Shown piece by piece: positions 33,967 to 42,253 of a stretch of DNA of 64,000 nt (within the stretch, counting starts at the first letter, position 1; every line of letters begins with the position of its first letter). Location of the stretch: positions 248,001 to 312,000 of the forward strand of contig NZ_SHLC01000001.1 in NCBI RefSeq assembly GCF_004217495.1, given 5' to 3'. The position numbers were made by a program, and so were the translations under genes. Source of the DNA: Microterricola gilva (lineage in GTDB: Bacteria; Actinomycetota; Actinomycetes; Actinomycetales; Microbacteriaceae). A model generated the notes under the pieces. The model had not been told where the DNA came from and did no database searches. It saw only the letters and a list, made by a program, of their open reading frames with translations.

Positions 33967-34428
33967 CTAGGCGGCGGATGCCGAGGCGCCGCGCGCCTTC
34001 AGCAGCGTCGTGCTGACCCAGCCGAGCAGGATCGACACGACGCCGACGCCGATCGCAAACAGCGCGATGCCGAAGGAGATCACCGAGGTGAAGAGCGAGG
34101 CGCGCAGGAACGAGGCGTTCATCACGGTCGCGCGCATCGGGTCGTCCTGCGCGAGCTGCGCGTACGTCAGCCCGTCGGTCATGGCGAGGGCGTGGGTGTT
34201 GATGATGTCGGCCTGAGCGAACGCGGTCAGCGGGCCGGCGACCTCCCAGCCTTCCAGGAACGGTGCCCCCTCGCTCACGGTGATGCCCTCTGCGCGCAGC
34301 TTGATGCTCACCGCGATCCAGGCCACGACGCCGACGACGATGAAGAGGATGCCGAGGACGATGACGCCGATGCTCGCGATGCGCGCCAGGCGCAGTGACT
34401 TGTCCAGATTGCTGCTGATCGTCGACAT
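33967..34428 (-). CDS. Small membrane protein with two transmembrane helices
   Basis: Protein of 153 residues. Helix 1 is at about 15-43 (IASIGVIVLGILFIVVGVVAW), helix 2 at about 115-142 (SVISFGIALFAIGVGVVSILLG), with an external loop of about 70 residues containing D-I-I-N-T-H-A-L-A-M-T-D-G-L-T-Y. ATG 34428 has GGAGGA six bases upstream. I do not recognise a function; similar actinobacterial proteins are sometimes misnamed LigA-like. No conserved charged residues inside the helices suggest transport. Confidence 0.7.
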   Translation of the reverse strand: MSTISSNLDKSLRLARIASIGVIVLGILFIVVGVVAWIAVSIKLRAEGITVSEGAPFLEGWEVAGPLTAFAQADIINTHALAMTDGLTYAQLAQDDPMRATVMNASFLRASLFTSVISFGIALFAIGVGVVSILLGWVSTTLLKARGASASAA

Positions 34429-34578
34429 CGATCGTCCTCCCCCAAGCGAATGATGTCTGCAGCGTATCGGCATCCCGCGGCCGCGCGATAGTGCAGGCGC
34501 ACGGCCGGGCGCGCCGAACGTTACGGTGTTGGTCGCGGCCGCCACGGTCGCGGCAGCCGCTGTGGGAGATTGTCAGCC

Positions 34579-35283
34579 ATGACCGACGCCACCGCTGACA
34601 CCCGCCCCGCACCACTTGACGCGCCACTGGCCGAGGCGCTCGCCGCGGCCATCGACCACCTCGTCTTCGCAGGTCCTGACCTCGCCGCCGCCGTCGCGCA
34701 CATCGCCGAACGCACCGGCGTCACCGCAGCACCCGGAGGGCGCCACGCCATCGGAACCGCCAACGCCCTCATCGCCTTCACGGTGGCCGGCGCCCGCGGC
34801 CCGCACTACCTCGAGATCATCGGGCCTGACCCGGACGGGGAGCGCGCGGCATCCGGGATCGAGATCTTCGGCATCGACACGCTGCAGACTCCAACCCTCA
34901 GCAGCTACGCGGTGCACCTCGCCCCGACGAGCATCGAGGATGCCGCAGAGCGCGCCCGTGCCGCAGGGCTCGCGCTCGGCGACATCGCGGCGCAGTCCCG
35001 CACGAAGCCGGACGGCTCCGTGCTGGCGTGGAGTTTCACGGCACCGCCCGGCCACGTCTCGCCGATCGTGCCGTTCCTGATCGACTGGGGAACGACCGCC
35101 CACCCCGGGCTGAGCGAGCTCCCGACGCTGGAACTCGTCGCGCTCCGCGGCGAACACCCGCACCCGGCCGAGCTGCAGGCGCAGCTGGCGGAGCTCGGCG
35201 TGCCGCTCGACATCGTGCTGGGCGATACGCCGGCACTGATCGCGACCGTGCGCGGCACGCTCGGCGAGGTCGAACTGCGCTGA
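34579..35283 (+). CDS. VOC-superfamily (glyoxalase-like) protein
   Basis: Protein of 234 residues. AIDHLVFAGPDLAAAVAHIAERTG is the typical first beta-alpha unit of a glyoxalase-like domain, with the metal-ligand His in D-H-L-V; R-G-P-H-Y-L-E-I-I-G-P-D then gives the Glu-containing strand. The second half, W-S-F-T-A-P-P-G-H-V and the I-D-W-G segment, fits the 'glyoxalase-like domain' group of long single-chain VOC proteins with unknown substrate. ATG 34579 is preferred over the TTG at 34570. Stand-alone gene. Confidence 0.78.
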   Translation: MTDATADTRPAPLDAPLAEALAAAIDHLVFAGPDLAAAVAHIAERTGVTAAPGGRHAIGTANALIAFTVAGARGPHYLEIIGPDPDGERAASGIEIFGIDTLQTPTLSSYAVHLAPTSIEDAAERARAAGLALGDIAAQSRTKPDGSVLAWSFTAPPGHVSPIVPFLIDWGTTAHPGLSELPTLELVALRGEHPHPAELQAQLAELGVPLDIVLGDTPALIATVRGTLGEVELR

Positions 35284-35447
35284 CCGCGCGAGCGGATGCC
35301 GACAGGCCCAATCACCGCGCGTCGGGCCCGTCGAGGCCCGCCGCGGGTCCGGCTCCGGCAGTCGGCGCTCGGCGCTCGGCGACGTCGATAGTATTCGAAG
35401 GTGCGCCGCGGCGCGTGCACGGTGAAGCGGCGAGGGGCGAATAGGCG

Positions 35448-36377
35448 ATGGAAGCAGGCCTCGGCGGCGTCGGGACCGCCCTCGCCGTCATCATGCTGCC
35501 GATCCTGATCGGCTACATCGTCGGGCGCAGCACCGTGCTCGGCGAGCACGCCCGCCCCGTGCTCAGCCGGCTCGTGTTTTTCGTGCTCTCGCCCCTGCTG
35601 ATGTTCAGCGTGCTCTCCGGCGCCGATGTGCACACACTGTTCTCCGCGCTGCTCCCGGTCTCGGCGATCGCGGGGACGCTCATGATGGCGCTTTTCGCGC
35701 TGTTCGCCCGGATCCGGCGCCGCCCGCTCGCCGAGACGGTCATCGGCTCTGTGGCGTCCGGCTACGTCAACGCCAACAACATGGGCATCCCGATCGCGCT
35801 GTACATGCTGGGCGACGCCGCCTATGCGGCTCCGATCGTTCTCCTGCAACTGCTCGTCTTCACCCCGATCGCACTCGCGATCCTCGACGCCTCGGCCACC
35901 GGCTCCACCTCGCTGCCGCGGATCCTCGGCCAGACTTTCCGCAATCCGATCATCATCGGCTCGCTCGCCGGCCTGTTCGTTGCACTCGCCGGAATCGCAC
36001 TGCCCCCGATCGTGCACGACCCGATCGCCAGGGTCGGCGAGGCGGCGATCCCGCTGATGCTGATCAGCTTCGGGCTCTCGCTCGCCGGCCAACGGATGTT
36101 GAGCCCGGGGAGCGGGCGCACGCTCGTACTTGTGGCCTCGGCGCTCAAGCTGATCGTGATGCCAGTGGTGGCCTGGCTGTTCGGTGCCTTCGTCTTCCAC
36201 CTCGACCAGGCTGCGCTCTACGCCGTTGTCGTGCTCGCCGCGCTGCCGACCGCCCAGAACGTGTTCAACTACGCGCAGCGCTACGACAGCGGAGAGATCC
36301 TGGCGCGCGACACCGTCTTCGTGACGACACTCGGCTGTGTGCCGGTGCTGCTCGGCATCGTGCTGCTGTTCGCGTAG
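35448..36377 (+). CDS. AEC-family membrane transporter
   Basis: Protein of 309 residues with about ten helices in two halves. Family marks: LPILIGYIVGR and SRLVFFVLSPLLMFSVL at the start, ANNMGIPIALYMLG in the middle, then PLMLISFGLSLAG and AALPTAQNVFNYAQRY at the end. Auxin-efflux-carrier relatives in bacteria export or import carboxylates such as malate or malonate; the substrate here is not clear. Start ATG 35448; G-C-G-A-G-G-G-G-C precedes it. Convergent with the SDR gene at 36456. Confidence 0.9.
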   Translation: MEAGLGGVGTALAVIMLPILIGYIVGRSTVLGEHARPVLSRLVFFVLSPLLMFSVLSGADVHTLFSALLPVSAIAGTLMMALFALFARIRRRPLAETVIGSVASGYVNANNMGIPIALYMLGDAAYAAPIVLLQLLVFTPIALAILDASATGSTSLPRILGQTFRNPIIIGSLAGLFVALAGIALPPIVHDPIARVGEAAIPLMLISFGLSLAGQRMLSPGSGRTLVLVASALKLIVMPVVAWLFGAFVFHLDQAALYAVVVLAALPTAQNVFNYAQRYDSGEILARDTVFVTTLGCVPVLLGIVLLFA

Positions 36378-36455
36378 GCCGGCACGGCCCGAGCCCCAGG
36401 CCCCAGGCCCGGCCGCGGCCCACACCCCGCGGCCCACAGCCCGCGGCGCCGCGCG

Positions 36456-37190
36456 CTAGGCGAGCTCGCGCCGGGGGCGGACCGCGATGTCGGTGATGTG
36501 CACATCGGCCGGTGCGTCAACGACGAAGCGCACCGCGTCGGCGACCGAGCTCGGCCGGATGTACTTCTCCGGTTCGTATGGTTCGCCGGCGCTCGCATTG
36601 CCGGAGCGCAGCAGGGGAGTGTCGGTCTGCCCCGGCGCGACGGTGGCCACGCGCAGTCGCGTCGACGCCTCGTCGATCCGCAGCACATCGGCGATGGCCT
36701 TGAGTGCGTGCTTGCTCGCCGTGTACACCGCGCTGCCCGGAATCGCCCGCGTCCCGGCGCCGGAACCGATGAAGACGACCGTGCCCTCCGCGGCGCGCAG
36801 CTGCGGCAACAGCACGCGGGTGAGCTCCGCCGGCGCGATCACGTTGCTGCGCAGCACGAGTTCCCAGTCGTCGACGGATGCCGCGGCCACCGCCAGGCGG
36901 GGAGCGATCGCCGCCGCGTGCACGAGCACGTCCACGCGGGGGAGAGCGGTGGCGACGGAGGCGAACGCGGCGAAGTCGGTGAGCTCGAGCAGCTGCGTGC
37001 GGCATCCCGTCGTCGCCGCCAGCGCATCGAGCGCCGCGGACGAGCGCCCGAGCGCGACGACGTCGTGCGTCGAGGAGAGCTCGGCGACGATGGCCGTCCC
37101 CATGCCGCCCGTCGCGCCGGTGACGACGGCCACCGGGCGCCCGGCGGCCGAGTGCTGAGTGGGTCCGTCGGCGGTGGCTGCGGTGGGCAT
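36456..37190 (-). CDS. Short-chain dehydrogenase/reductase
   Basis: SDR of 244 residues. TGATGGMG (25-32) is the cofactor loop, N-V-I-A-P follows, FIGSGAGTRAIPGSAVYTASKHAL contains the catalytic Ser, Tyr and Lys (YTASK), and V-A-P-G-Q-T-D-T-P closes the site. Classical type, substrate unknown. Start ATG 37190 has GAGGAG upstream. It diverges from the ArsR operon, but the operator lies close to the other gene. Confidence 0.88.
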   Translation of the reverse strand: MPTAATADGPTQHSAAGRPVAVVTGATGGMGTAIVAELSSTHDVVALGRSSAALDALAATTGCRTQLLELTDFAAFASVATALPRVDVLVHAAAIAPRLAVAAASVDDWELVLRSNVIAPAELTRVLLPQLRAAEGTVVFIGSGAGTRAIPGSAVYTASKHALKAIADVLRIDEASTRLRVATVAPGQTDTPLLRSGNASAGEPYEPEKYIRPSSVADAVRFVVDAPADVHITDIAVRPRRELA

Positions 37191-37312
37191 GGGGCTCCTC
37201 TGGTTCGGGTGGTTCTGTTGGTCTGCCTGGCTTGGTTGCGGCGCGGGCCGGGGATGTCATGCTGTCACGCCGGCCGGCGGCATCCGGGGCGATGACGATT
37301 TGCGTCGAGGCC

Positions 37313-37341
37313 TTGACGAGCCGCGCGACGCGGCGTACATT
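37313..37341 (+). promoter_or_regulatory. Sigma-70-type promoter of the ArsR operon
   Basis: TTGACG (37313-37318), 17-bp spacer, TACATT (37336-37341). The best housekeeping promoter visible in the window. It lies 40 bp before the ArsR start. Confidence 0.8.
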
Positions 37342-37343
37342 CA

Positions 37344-37365
37344 TGATCAACAAATCAGTTGATCA
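37344..37365. promoter_or_regulatory. ArsR-family operator
   Basis: TGATCAAC-AAATCA-GTTGATCA, a perfect 8-bp inverted repeat immediately after the -10 element, where a bound repressor would block transcription. A further half, GTTGATTA, lies at about 37374. Confidence 0.75.
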
Positions 37366-37380
37366 AGCAAAGGGTTGATT

Positions 37381-37773
37381 ATGAGCGTTGATCTCCTCAC
37401 CGATGGGCGTCTCGACCGGGCCTTCATGGCGCTGGCCGACCCCGTGCGGCGGGAGATCATCGCCAGGCTCAGCCGCGGGCCGGCAACGGTCAACGAGCTC
37501 GCCGCACCATTCGAGATCTCCAAGCAGGCGGTGTCCAAGCACATCCAGGTGCTCGAACATGCCGGGCTCGTCACGCGCAGTCGTGACGCCCAGCGCCGCC
37601 CGGTGCACCTCGATGCCGGCGCCCTCGAGAGGCTCACGGCCTGGATCGATGGCTACCGGCTCATCCACGAGGCGCAGTTCCGTCGGCTCGACACCCTGCT
37701 CGGATCACTGACGAGCACCGACACCGGCGTGAGTGGCGCCGGCGCCACCGAATCCAAGGAGAAAGAACAATGA
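37381..37773 (+). CDS. ArsR-family transcriptional regulator
   Basis: Winged-helix regulator of 130 residues: LADPVRREIIARLSRGPATVNELAAPFEISKQAVSKHIQVLE (about 18-60, extent only; core S-K-Q-A-V-S-K-H) and R-R-P-V-H-L in the wing. No metal-binding Cys box, so it belongs to the non-metal ArsR group usually paired with SRPBCC proteins. ATG 37381 follows AAAGGG. It overlaps the SRPBCC gene by ATGA, and an operator lies at its promoter, which indicates autoregulation of the operon. Confidence 0.92.
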   Translation: MSVDLLTDGRLDRAFMALADPVRREIIARLSRGPATVNELAAPFEISKQAVSKHIQVLEHAGLVTRSRDAQRRPVHLDAGALERLTAWIDGYRLIHEAQFRRLDTLLGSLTSTDTGVSGAGATESKEKEQ

Positions 37774-38255
37774 GTACCACCACCAACGCTCTCACCGTCA
37801 CTGCTCCGGAAGGCGTGCAGTACGTCGACTTCGTGCGCGAGTTCGACGCCCCCGTCGCCGCGGTCTTCCGCGCCCACGCGGAACCGGAGCTGATCAAGCA
37901 GTGGCTCGGACCAGACGGCTACGACGTCGAAATCGAGCACTTCAGCTTCGTGACGGGCGGCGGCTACCGCTACATCCACCGCGCCCCTGACGGCGAGGAG
38001 TACGCGTTCAACGGCGTCTATCACGTCGTCCGACCGAACGAGTTCGCCATCCAGACCTTCGAGTACGAGGGGTACCCGGATGTCGTCAGCGTCGAGTCCA
38101 TGCGCTTCGAAGACCTCGGCGACGGGCGCACCCGCCTCGTCGGGCACTCCGTCTACCCGAACCAGGAGGCGCGCGACGGCATGGTCTCCAGCGGCATGGA
38201 ACGGGGCATGTCCGAGGGCTACAACCGCCTCGACACGCTCCTGACGACGCTCTAG
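37770..38255 (+). CDS. SRPBCC (AHSA1-type) protein
   Basis: START-fold protein of 161 residues with the AHSA1 pattern: FDAPVAAVFRAHAEPELIKQWLGPDG, G-G-G-Y-R-Y-I-H, FNGVYHVVRPNEFAIQTFEYEG, and the helix G-M-E-R-G-M-S-E-G-Y-N-R-L. Such proteins bind hydrophobic ligands in a deep cavity. Translation is coupled to the ArsR gene by a 4-bp overlap, the arrangement in which the SRPBCC protein and regulator act together. The physiological ligand is unknown. Confidence 0.9.
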   Translation: MSTTTNALTVTAPEGVQYVDFVREFDAPVAAVFRAHAEPELIKQWLGPDGYDVEIEHFSFVTGGGYRYIHRAPDGEEYAFNGVYHVVRPNEFAIQTFEYEGYPDVVSVESMRFEDLGDGRTRLVGHSVYPNQEARDGMVSSGMERGMSEGYNRLDTLLTTL

Positions 38256-38355
38256 GCGGAGCGGTGCGGGCGGATGGCGCCGGCACTGGCGCGCGGCATC
38301 CGCCCGCCGCTCGCAGCACTCACAACCACACCCACCAGCAGTCAGGAGAAGCACC

Positions 38356-38790
38356 ATGGATTGGACACTCGAAGTCATCGTTCTGCCGGTCAGCGACATC
38401 GGCCGCGCGGTGGCGTTCTACCGCGACCAGGTCGGATTCCACCTCGACCACGACACCCAGACCGAGCAGATGCACGTCGTGCAGTTGACCCCGCGGGGCT
38501 CTGGCTGCTCGATCGTGATCGGCGACCTCCCTGCGCAGAACGAGATGGCGCCCGGCTCGATGCGCGGTCTGCAGCTGGTCGTCTCCGATGCCAAGGCGGC
38601 CCGCGAGGAGCTGCTCTCCCGCGGAGTCGAGGCGAGCGAGATCGTGACCTTCGACGCGCGCGACGGTGGCACATTCTTCGGCTTCTCCGACCCCGACGGC
38701 AACAGCTGGGCCGTGCAGGAGCTGCGGGTGCGGGCCGAGAAGCCGCTCATCCCGCTCGAGGCGCGTGGCCGCTTCGGAGGCGATGACTGA
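38356..38790 (+). CDS. VOC-family (glyoxalase/bleomycin-resistance-like) protein
   Basis: Protein of 144 residues, one VOC domain pair: EVIVLPVSDIGRAVAFYRDQVGFHLDHDT, G-S-G-C-S-I-V-I-G, FGFSDPDGNSWAVQEL. The canonical first metal ligand, His in most families, is not obvious, so it may bind rather than convert its ligand. It follows the SRPBCC gene by 100 bp on the same strand and probably belongs to the ArsR-controlled unit. ATG 38356 follows CAGGAG. Confidence 0.85.
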   Translation: MDWTLEVIVLPVSDIGRAVAFYRDQVGFHLDHDTQTEQMHVVQLTPRGSGCSIVIGDLPAQNEMAPGSMRGLQLVVSDAKAAREELLSRGVEASEIVTFDARDGGTFFGFSDPDGNSWAVQELRVRAEKPLIPLEARGRFGGDD

Positions 38791-38812
38791 GCCGAGCGCC
38801 TAGAGTTTTGAG

Positions 38813-39667
38813 ATGCCGATTCTCAACAAGGACATGACCCTCTGCATCTCCCTCTCGGGCCGCCCGAGCAACATCGGCACGCGTTTTCACAACTACCTCT
38901 ACGACGCGCTCGAGCTGAACTACATCTACAAGGCGTTCAGCACGGGTGATCTGCCCGCCGCCATCGCCGGCGTGCGCGGTCTCGGCATCCGCGGCTGCGC
39001 CGTGTCGATGCCGTTCAAGGAGGCGGTGATCCCGCTGGTCGACGAGCTCGACGCCTCGGCCGCCGCGATCGAATCGGTCAACACGATCGTCAACACCGAC
39101 GGGCACCTCAAGGCATACAACACCGACTACCTCGCGATTCAGCGCCTCGTCGAGCGGCACGCTGTCGCCCCGTGCCCCGTCGTCGTGCGCGGCAGCGGCG
39201 GCATGGCCAAGGCGGTCGTTGCCGCGCTCCGCGATGCCGGCTTCACCGACGGCACCGTGCTCGCCCGCAACGAGGCGGCCGGCCGCGCGCTGGCCGAGCA
39301 GTACGGCTGGCGGGTTGCCGCGCAGGCGGCGTCCTGTGCCGAGTCGGATGCCGGCCAGAGCAGCGACGTCGCCGTCGGTGCCGGGCTGCTCGTCAACGTG
39401 ACACCGATCGGCATGGCCGGCGGCGCAGAGAGTGCGGAGCAGTCGTTCTCGGATGCCGCGATCGCCGCGGCATCCGTCGTCTGGGACGTCGTCGCGATGC
39501 CCAGTGAGACCCCGCTGATCCGCGCGGCGCGGGCGGCGGGCACGCGCGTCATCACGGGCGCAGAGGTCATCGCGATCCAGGCAGAGGAGCAGTTCGTGCT
39601 CTACACCGGTGTGCGCCCGAGCCCGAAACTCGTGGCAGAGGCCTCCGCCTTCTCGCTCCAGGAGTAG
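38813..39667 (+). CDS. Shikimate-dehydrogenase-like protein
   Basis: Protein of 284 residues with the AroE plan. The catalytic Lys69 (S-M-P-F-K-E-A) and Asp105 (YNTDYLAI) and Asn90 (ESVNTIVN) are present, and RGSGGMAKA starts the NADP-binding half. The shikimate-binding S-x-S region is altered (SLSGRPSNIGTRFHN instead of the usual N-P-I-x-H-S-x-S-P), so this is probably an AroE paralogue that uses quinate or another ring substrate. The genome's main aroE is likely elsewhere. It follows the VOC gene by 22 bp and may be the last gene of that unit. Confidence 0.8.
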   Translation: MPILNKDMTLCISLSGRPSNIGTRFHNYLYDALELNYIYKAFSTGDLPAAIAGVRGLGIRGCAVSMPFKEAVIPLVDELDASAAAIESVNTIVNTDGHLKAYNTDYLAIQRLVERHAVAPCPVVVRGSGGMAKAVVAALRDAGFTDGTVLARNEAAGRALAEQYGWRVAAQAASCAESDAGQSSDVAVGAGLLVNVTPIGMAGGAESAEQSFSDAAIAAASVVWDVVAMPSETPLIRAARAAGTRVITGAEVIAIQAEEQFVLYTGVRPSPKLVAEASAFSLQE

Positions 39668-39716
39668 GTGCTGCCACCCATGCGGCGCGCGGTGCCCGCT
39701 GCGTAGAGTGGCCGCC

Positions 39717-40991
39717 ATGAACGCCGCAGTGAACGCTGCCGAGCCTGGGCCCGAGTCGGGTCAGCTCCCGCGCAACTACCTGTTCGCGCTCACCGACGGC
39801 GGCGGCACCGTCCCCCCTGAACTTGGCGTCGTCAGGCGGCTCCGCGCCCGCGGCCACGCGGTGCGGGTGCTCGCCGAGCCCTCGATGGCCGAGCAGGTGC
39901 TCGGCACGGGGGCGGCGTTCCTGCCCTGGTCCTGGCGGCCGGCCGAGCCCTTCCACGACTGGGACCTGCGCACCCCGACGAGCCTCGCCCGCGGCATCGC
40001 CACGCAGATGATGACCGATCCGGCCCCGAGTCAGGCGCAGGACACCCTCGCCGCCATCGAGGCGAGCCGGCCGGACCTCGTGCTGACCTCGTCCTTCGCC
40101 GTCGGCGCGATGATCGCGGCCGAGGCGCGCGGGGTGCCGTTCGACGTGCTGTTCCCGAACGCCTACCCGTTGCCGGCGCCGGGTATGCCGCCGTTCGGCG
40201 CGGGGCTCACACCCGCGCGCGGCTCGCTCGGGCGGATCCGGGATCGGGTCGCGACCGCCATGAGCGGCACGCTCTTCGACCACTACGCGCTCGCGCCGAT
40301 CAACCGGGTGCGGGCCGCGAACGGCCTCGGCCCGATCGTGCACACCTGGGATCAGATGCACCACGCCCGCCGCCAGCTCGTGCTCACCTCTGCCGCGTTC
40401 GACTTCCCGGCCGCGCTGCCGCCCAACGCACGCTACGTCGGCGCCGTGCTCGACGACCCGAGCTGGGCCGCCGACGAGGCGTGGACGCCGCCGGAGGGCG
40501 GGGCGCCGCTCGTGCTCGTCGCCCTCTCCTCGACCTTCCAGAACCACGTGGGTTGTCTGCAGCGCATCACCGATGCACTCGGGAGCCTGCCCGTGCGGGG
40601 CCTCGTGACGACGGGGCCGGCAATCCGCCCCGAGGCGATCCACGCGCCGACGAACGTCACCGTCGTCGCCTCCGCTCCGCACGGCGCCGCGATGCGCGGG
40701 GCCAGCCTCGTCGTCACGCACGGCGGCCACGGAACCGTCGTCAAGGCGCTCGCGGCCGGCCTGCCGCTCGTCATCCTGCACCACGGGCGGGATCAGGCCG
40801 ACAACGCCGTCCGTGTCACCAGTCGCGGCGCCGGGATCGCGGTACCTCGCTCCGCCTCGGCAGAGCGGATCGCCGGCGCGGTGCTCACGGTGCTCGCCAA
40901 TGAGGACTACCGTTTCGCCGCACGGAAGCTCGGCCGGGCCGTCGCGCGGGACGCCGCAGGGGGAGCGCTGCTCGCGGAGCTCGAGGCCTAG
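39717..40991 (+). CDS. GT1-family glycosyltransferase (MGT/UGT type)
   Basis: GT-B-fold protein of 424 residues. The N-terminal acceptor half begins YLFALTDGGGTVPPELGVVRRLRARGHAVRVL; the C-terminal half has VALSSTFQNH, V-V-A-S-A-P-H, and the donor-binding VVTHGGHGTVVKALAAGLPLV followed by D-Q-A-D-N-A, as in macrolide and flavonoid glycosyltransferases. In place of the typical catalytic His after the first strand there is D-G-G-G. It may glycosylate a small hydrophobic compound; the acceptor is unknown. ATG 39717 is set by GAGTGG upstream and fold start. Confidence 0.87.
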   Translation: MNAAVNAAEPGPESGQLPRNYLFALTDGGGTVPPELGVVRRLRARGHAVRVLAEPSMAEQVLGTGAAFLPWSWRPAEPFHDWDLRTPTSLARGIATQMMTDPAPSQAQDTLAAIEASRPDLVLTSSFAVGAMIAAEARGVPFDVLFPNAYPLPAPGMPPFGAGLTPARGSLGRIRDRVATAMSGTLFDHYALAPINRVRAANGLGPIVHTWDQMHHARRQLVLTSAAFDFPAALPPNARYVGAVLDDPSWAADEAWTPPEGGAPLVLVALSSTFQNHVGCLQRITDALGSLPVRGLVTTGPAIRPEAIHAPTNVTVVASAPHGAAMRGASLVVTHGGHGTVVKALAAGLPLVILHHGRDQADNAVRVTSRGAGIAVPRSASAERIAGAVLTVLANEDYRFAARKLGRAVARDAAGGALLAELEA

Positions 40992-41017
40992 CGCCCGCTC
41001 CCGCTTTGGCACGGCAC

Positions 41018-41073
41018 CGGGTTCGCAGTTTGACGCCTTCCCGGCGGCCGGAAGACGTCGAAGTGCGATCCCG
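41018..41073. repeat. Long imperfect hairpin between convergent genes
   Basis: Arms 41018-41041 and 41050-41073 pair over 24 bp with four mismatches around an 8-nt loop. The sequence is unlike families 1 and 2. It fills most of the gap between the glycosyltransferase and the EamA gene. Confidence 0.6.
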
Positions 41074-41083
41074 ACCGCAGTAC

Positions 41084-42019
41084 TCAGGCGAGGGCGAGCA
41101 GCCCGGCCGCGGTGATGGCCAGGGCGAGCCCGACCCACTGCACGGGAGCGATGCGTTCCTTGAGCACGAGCGCGGCGAGCAGGACCGTTCCGGCCGGGTA
41201 CATCGCCACGAGCACGCTCATCACGCTGAGCTCGCCGAGCCGCAGGCCGATCAGCATGAACACGTTGGCGACGGCGTCCACCGCGCCGGCCGCGGCGGCG
41301 AGCAGCAGCCCGGTGCGCACCGTTGTCGCGGAGGGGCGCAGCGCTCGCCGCGTGAAGTCGACGGGGCCGGCGGATGCCGCATCCTCCTGCACCCCGCCGG
41401 CCGAGCCCCCGCGCACCCGGCGCGCCCCGATTCGCCAGAGCAGCAGCACGACGGCGAACATGATCGCCGCATTCACGCCGCGGTTGAACAGCAGCGGCAC
41501 GATCCCGCTGTCCTCCGGCGTGAGGTCGATCAGGACCATGAACATGCCGATCGCCGCCCCGCTGCCGACCGCCATCAGGATGCCGCGCAGGCTGGGCCGA
41601 ACGGCACCCTGCTCGGGGACGAAGCCGACGAGTACGACCGCGAGGAGGGCGAGGCCGAGCGCCCAGTAGCCGATCGGGGAGAACGCCTCGCCACGCAGCA
41701 GTCCGACCGTCATCGGCACGATCGCAGAGACGACGGCGGTGAGCGGCGAGAGGATGCTCATCGGGCCGATCGCCAGGCACGCGTAGAGCAACGAGATCGC
41801 CAGCGCGCCCGTCACGCCGGAGAGGGCGCCCCAACCGATCGCGGATGCCGACCACGCCCCGCCCAGCCACGGCAGCGTGACGAGCAACACCGCGAGCCCG
41901 GCCGTGGCCGTGACGGCCGTCGTCAGCACCGCGCTGATGCGCCTGGCGGAGAGCCCGCCGAGGAAGTCGGCGGCGCCGTAGACGAGCGCGCCGGTCAGGC
42001 CGAGCAGTGCGATGAGCAT
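41084..42019 (-). CDS. EamA-family (DMT) transporter
   Basis: Protein of 311 residues with ten hydrophobic helices formed by two EamA repeats: LLGLTGALVYGAADFLGGLSARR at the start, P-L-T-A-V-V-S-A-I-V-P-M-T-V-G at the end of the first, and M-Y-P-A-G-T-V-L-L-A-A-L-V-L-K-E at the end of the second. The family exports amino acids or metabolites; substrate unknown. A cytosolic loop (about residues 195-235) holds Arg/Pro-rich sequence. Start ATG 42019 with GGAG upstream. Confidence 0.9.
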   Translation of the reverse strand: MLIALLGLTGALVYGAADFLGGLSARRISAVLTTAVTATAGLAVLLVTLPWLGGAWSASAIGWGALSGVTGALAISLLYACLAIGPMSILSPLTAVVSAIVPMTVGLLRGEAFSPIGYWALGLALLAVVLVGFVPEQGAVRPSLRGILMAVGSGAAIGMFMVLIDLTPEDSGIVPLLFNRGVNAAIMFAVVLLLWRIGARRVRGGSAGGVQEDAASAGPVDFTRRALRPSATTVRTGLLLAAAAGAVDAVANVFMLIGLRLGELSVMSVLVAMYPAGTVLLAALVLKERIAPVQWVGLALAITAAGLLALA

Positions 42020-42112
42020 GAGGGCTCCAGACTAGACCGGCCCGGCGCCTGCTCATATGAGCAGCGAAGGTAACAATCTGCTTAAGCGCAGGAGAAAAAC
42101 AATCACACCCCC

Positions 42113-42165
42113 TTGGCAGTGTCTGTGCACTTCCCTAGGCTGCGACTGACCCCCGCAGGGGGGTC
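42113..42165 (+). promoter_or_regulatory. Promoter and leader hairpin of the nuclease/nucleotidase gene
   Basis: TTGGCA (42113-42118), 17-bp spacer, TAGGCT (42136-42141). GACCCCC-GCAG-GGGGGTC (42148-42165) forms a perfect 7-bp hairpin at about the transcript start, which may protect the 5' end. The leader would be about 105 nt. Confidence 0.65.
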
Positions 42166-42253
42166 GAACAGTCGCCCTGCTTGGCGCCACACCGCGGTCA
42201 CATCGCGGTCTTCGGCGCGCCAACAGGCGGGCACCCCATCGACAGGAGATCTC

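Noticed and set aside
42061-42112. PHO box upstream of the nucleotidase
   Set aside because: AACAATC occurs twice but without the spacing or sequence of known PhoP repeats.
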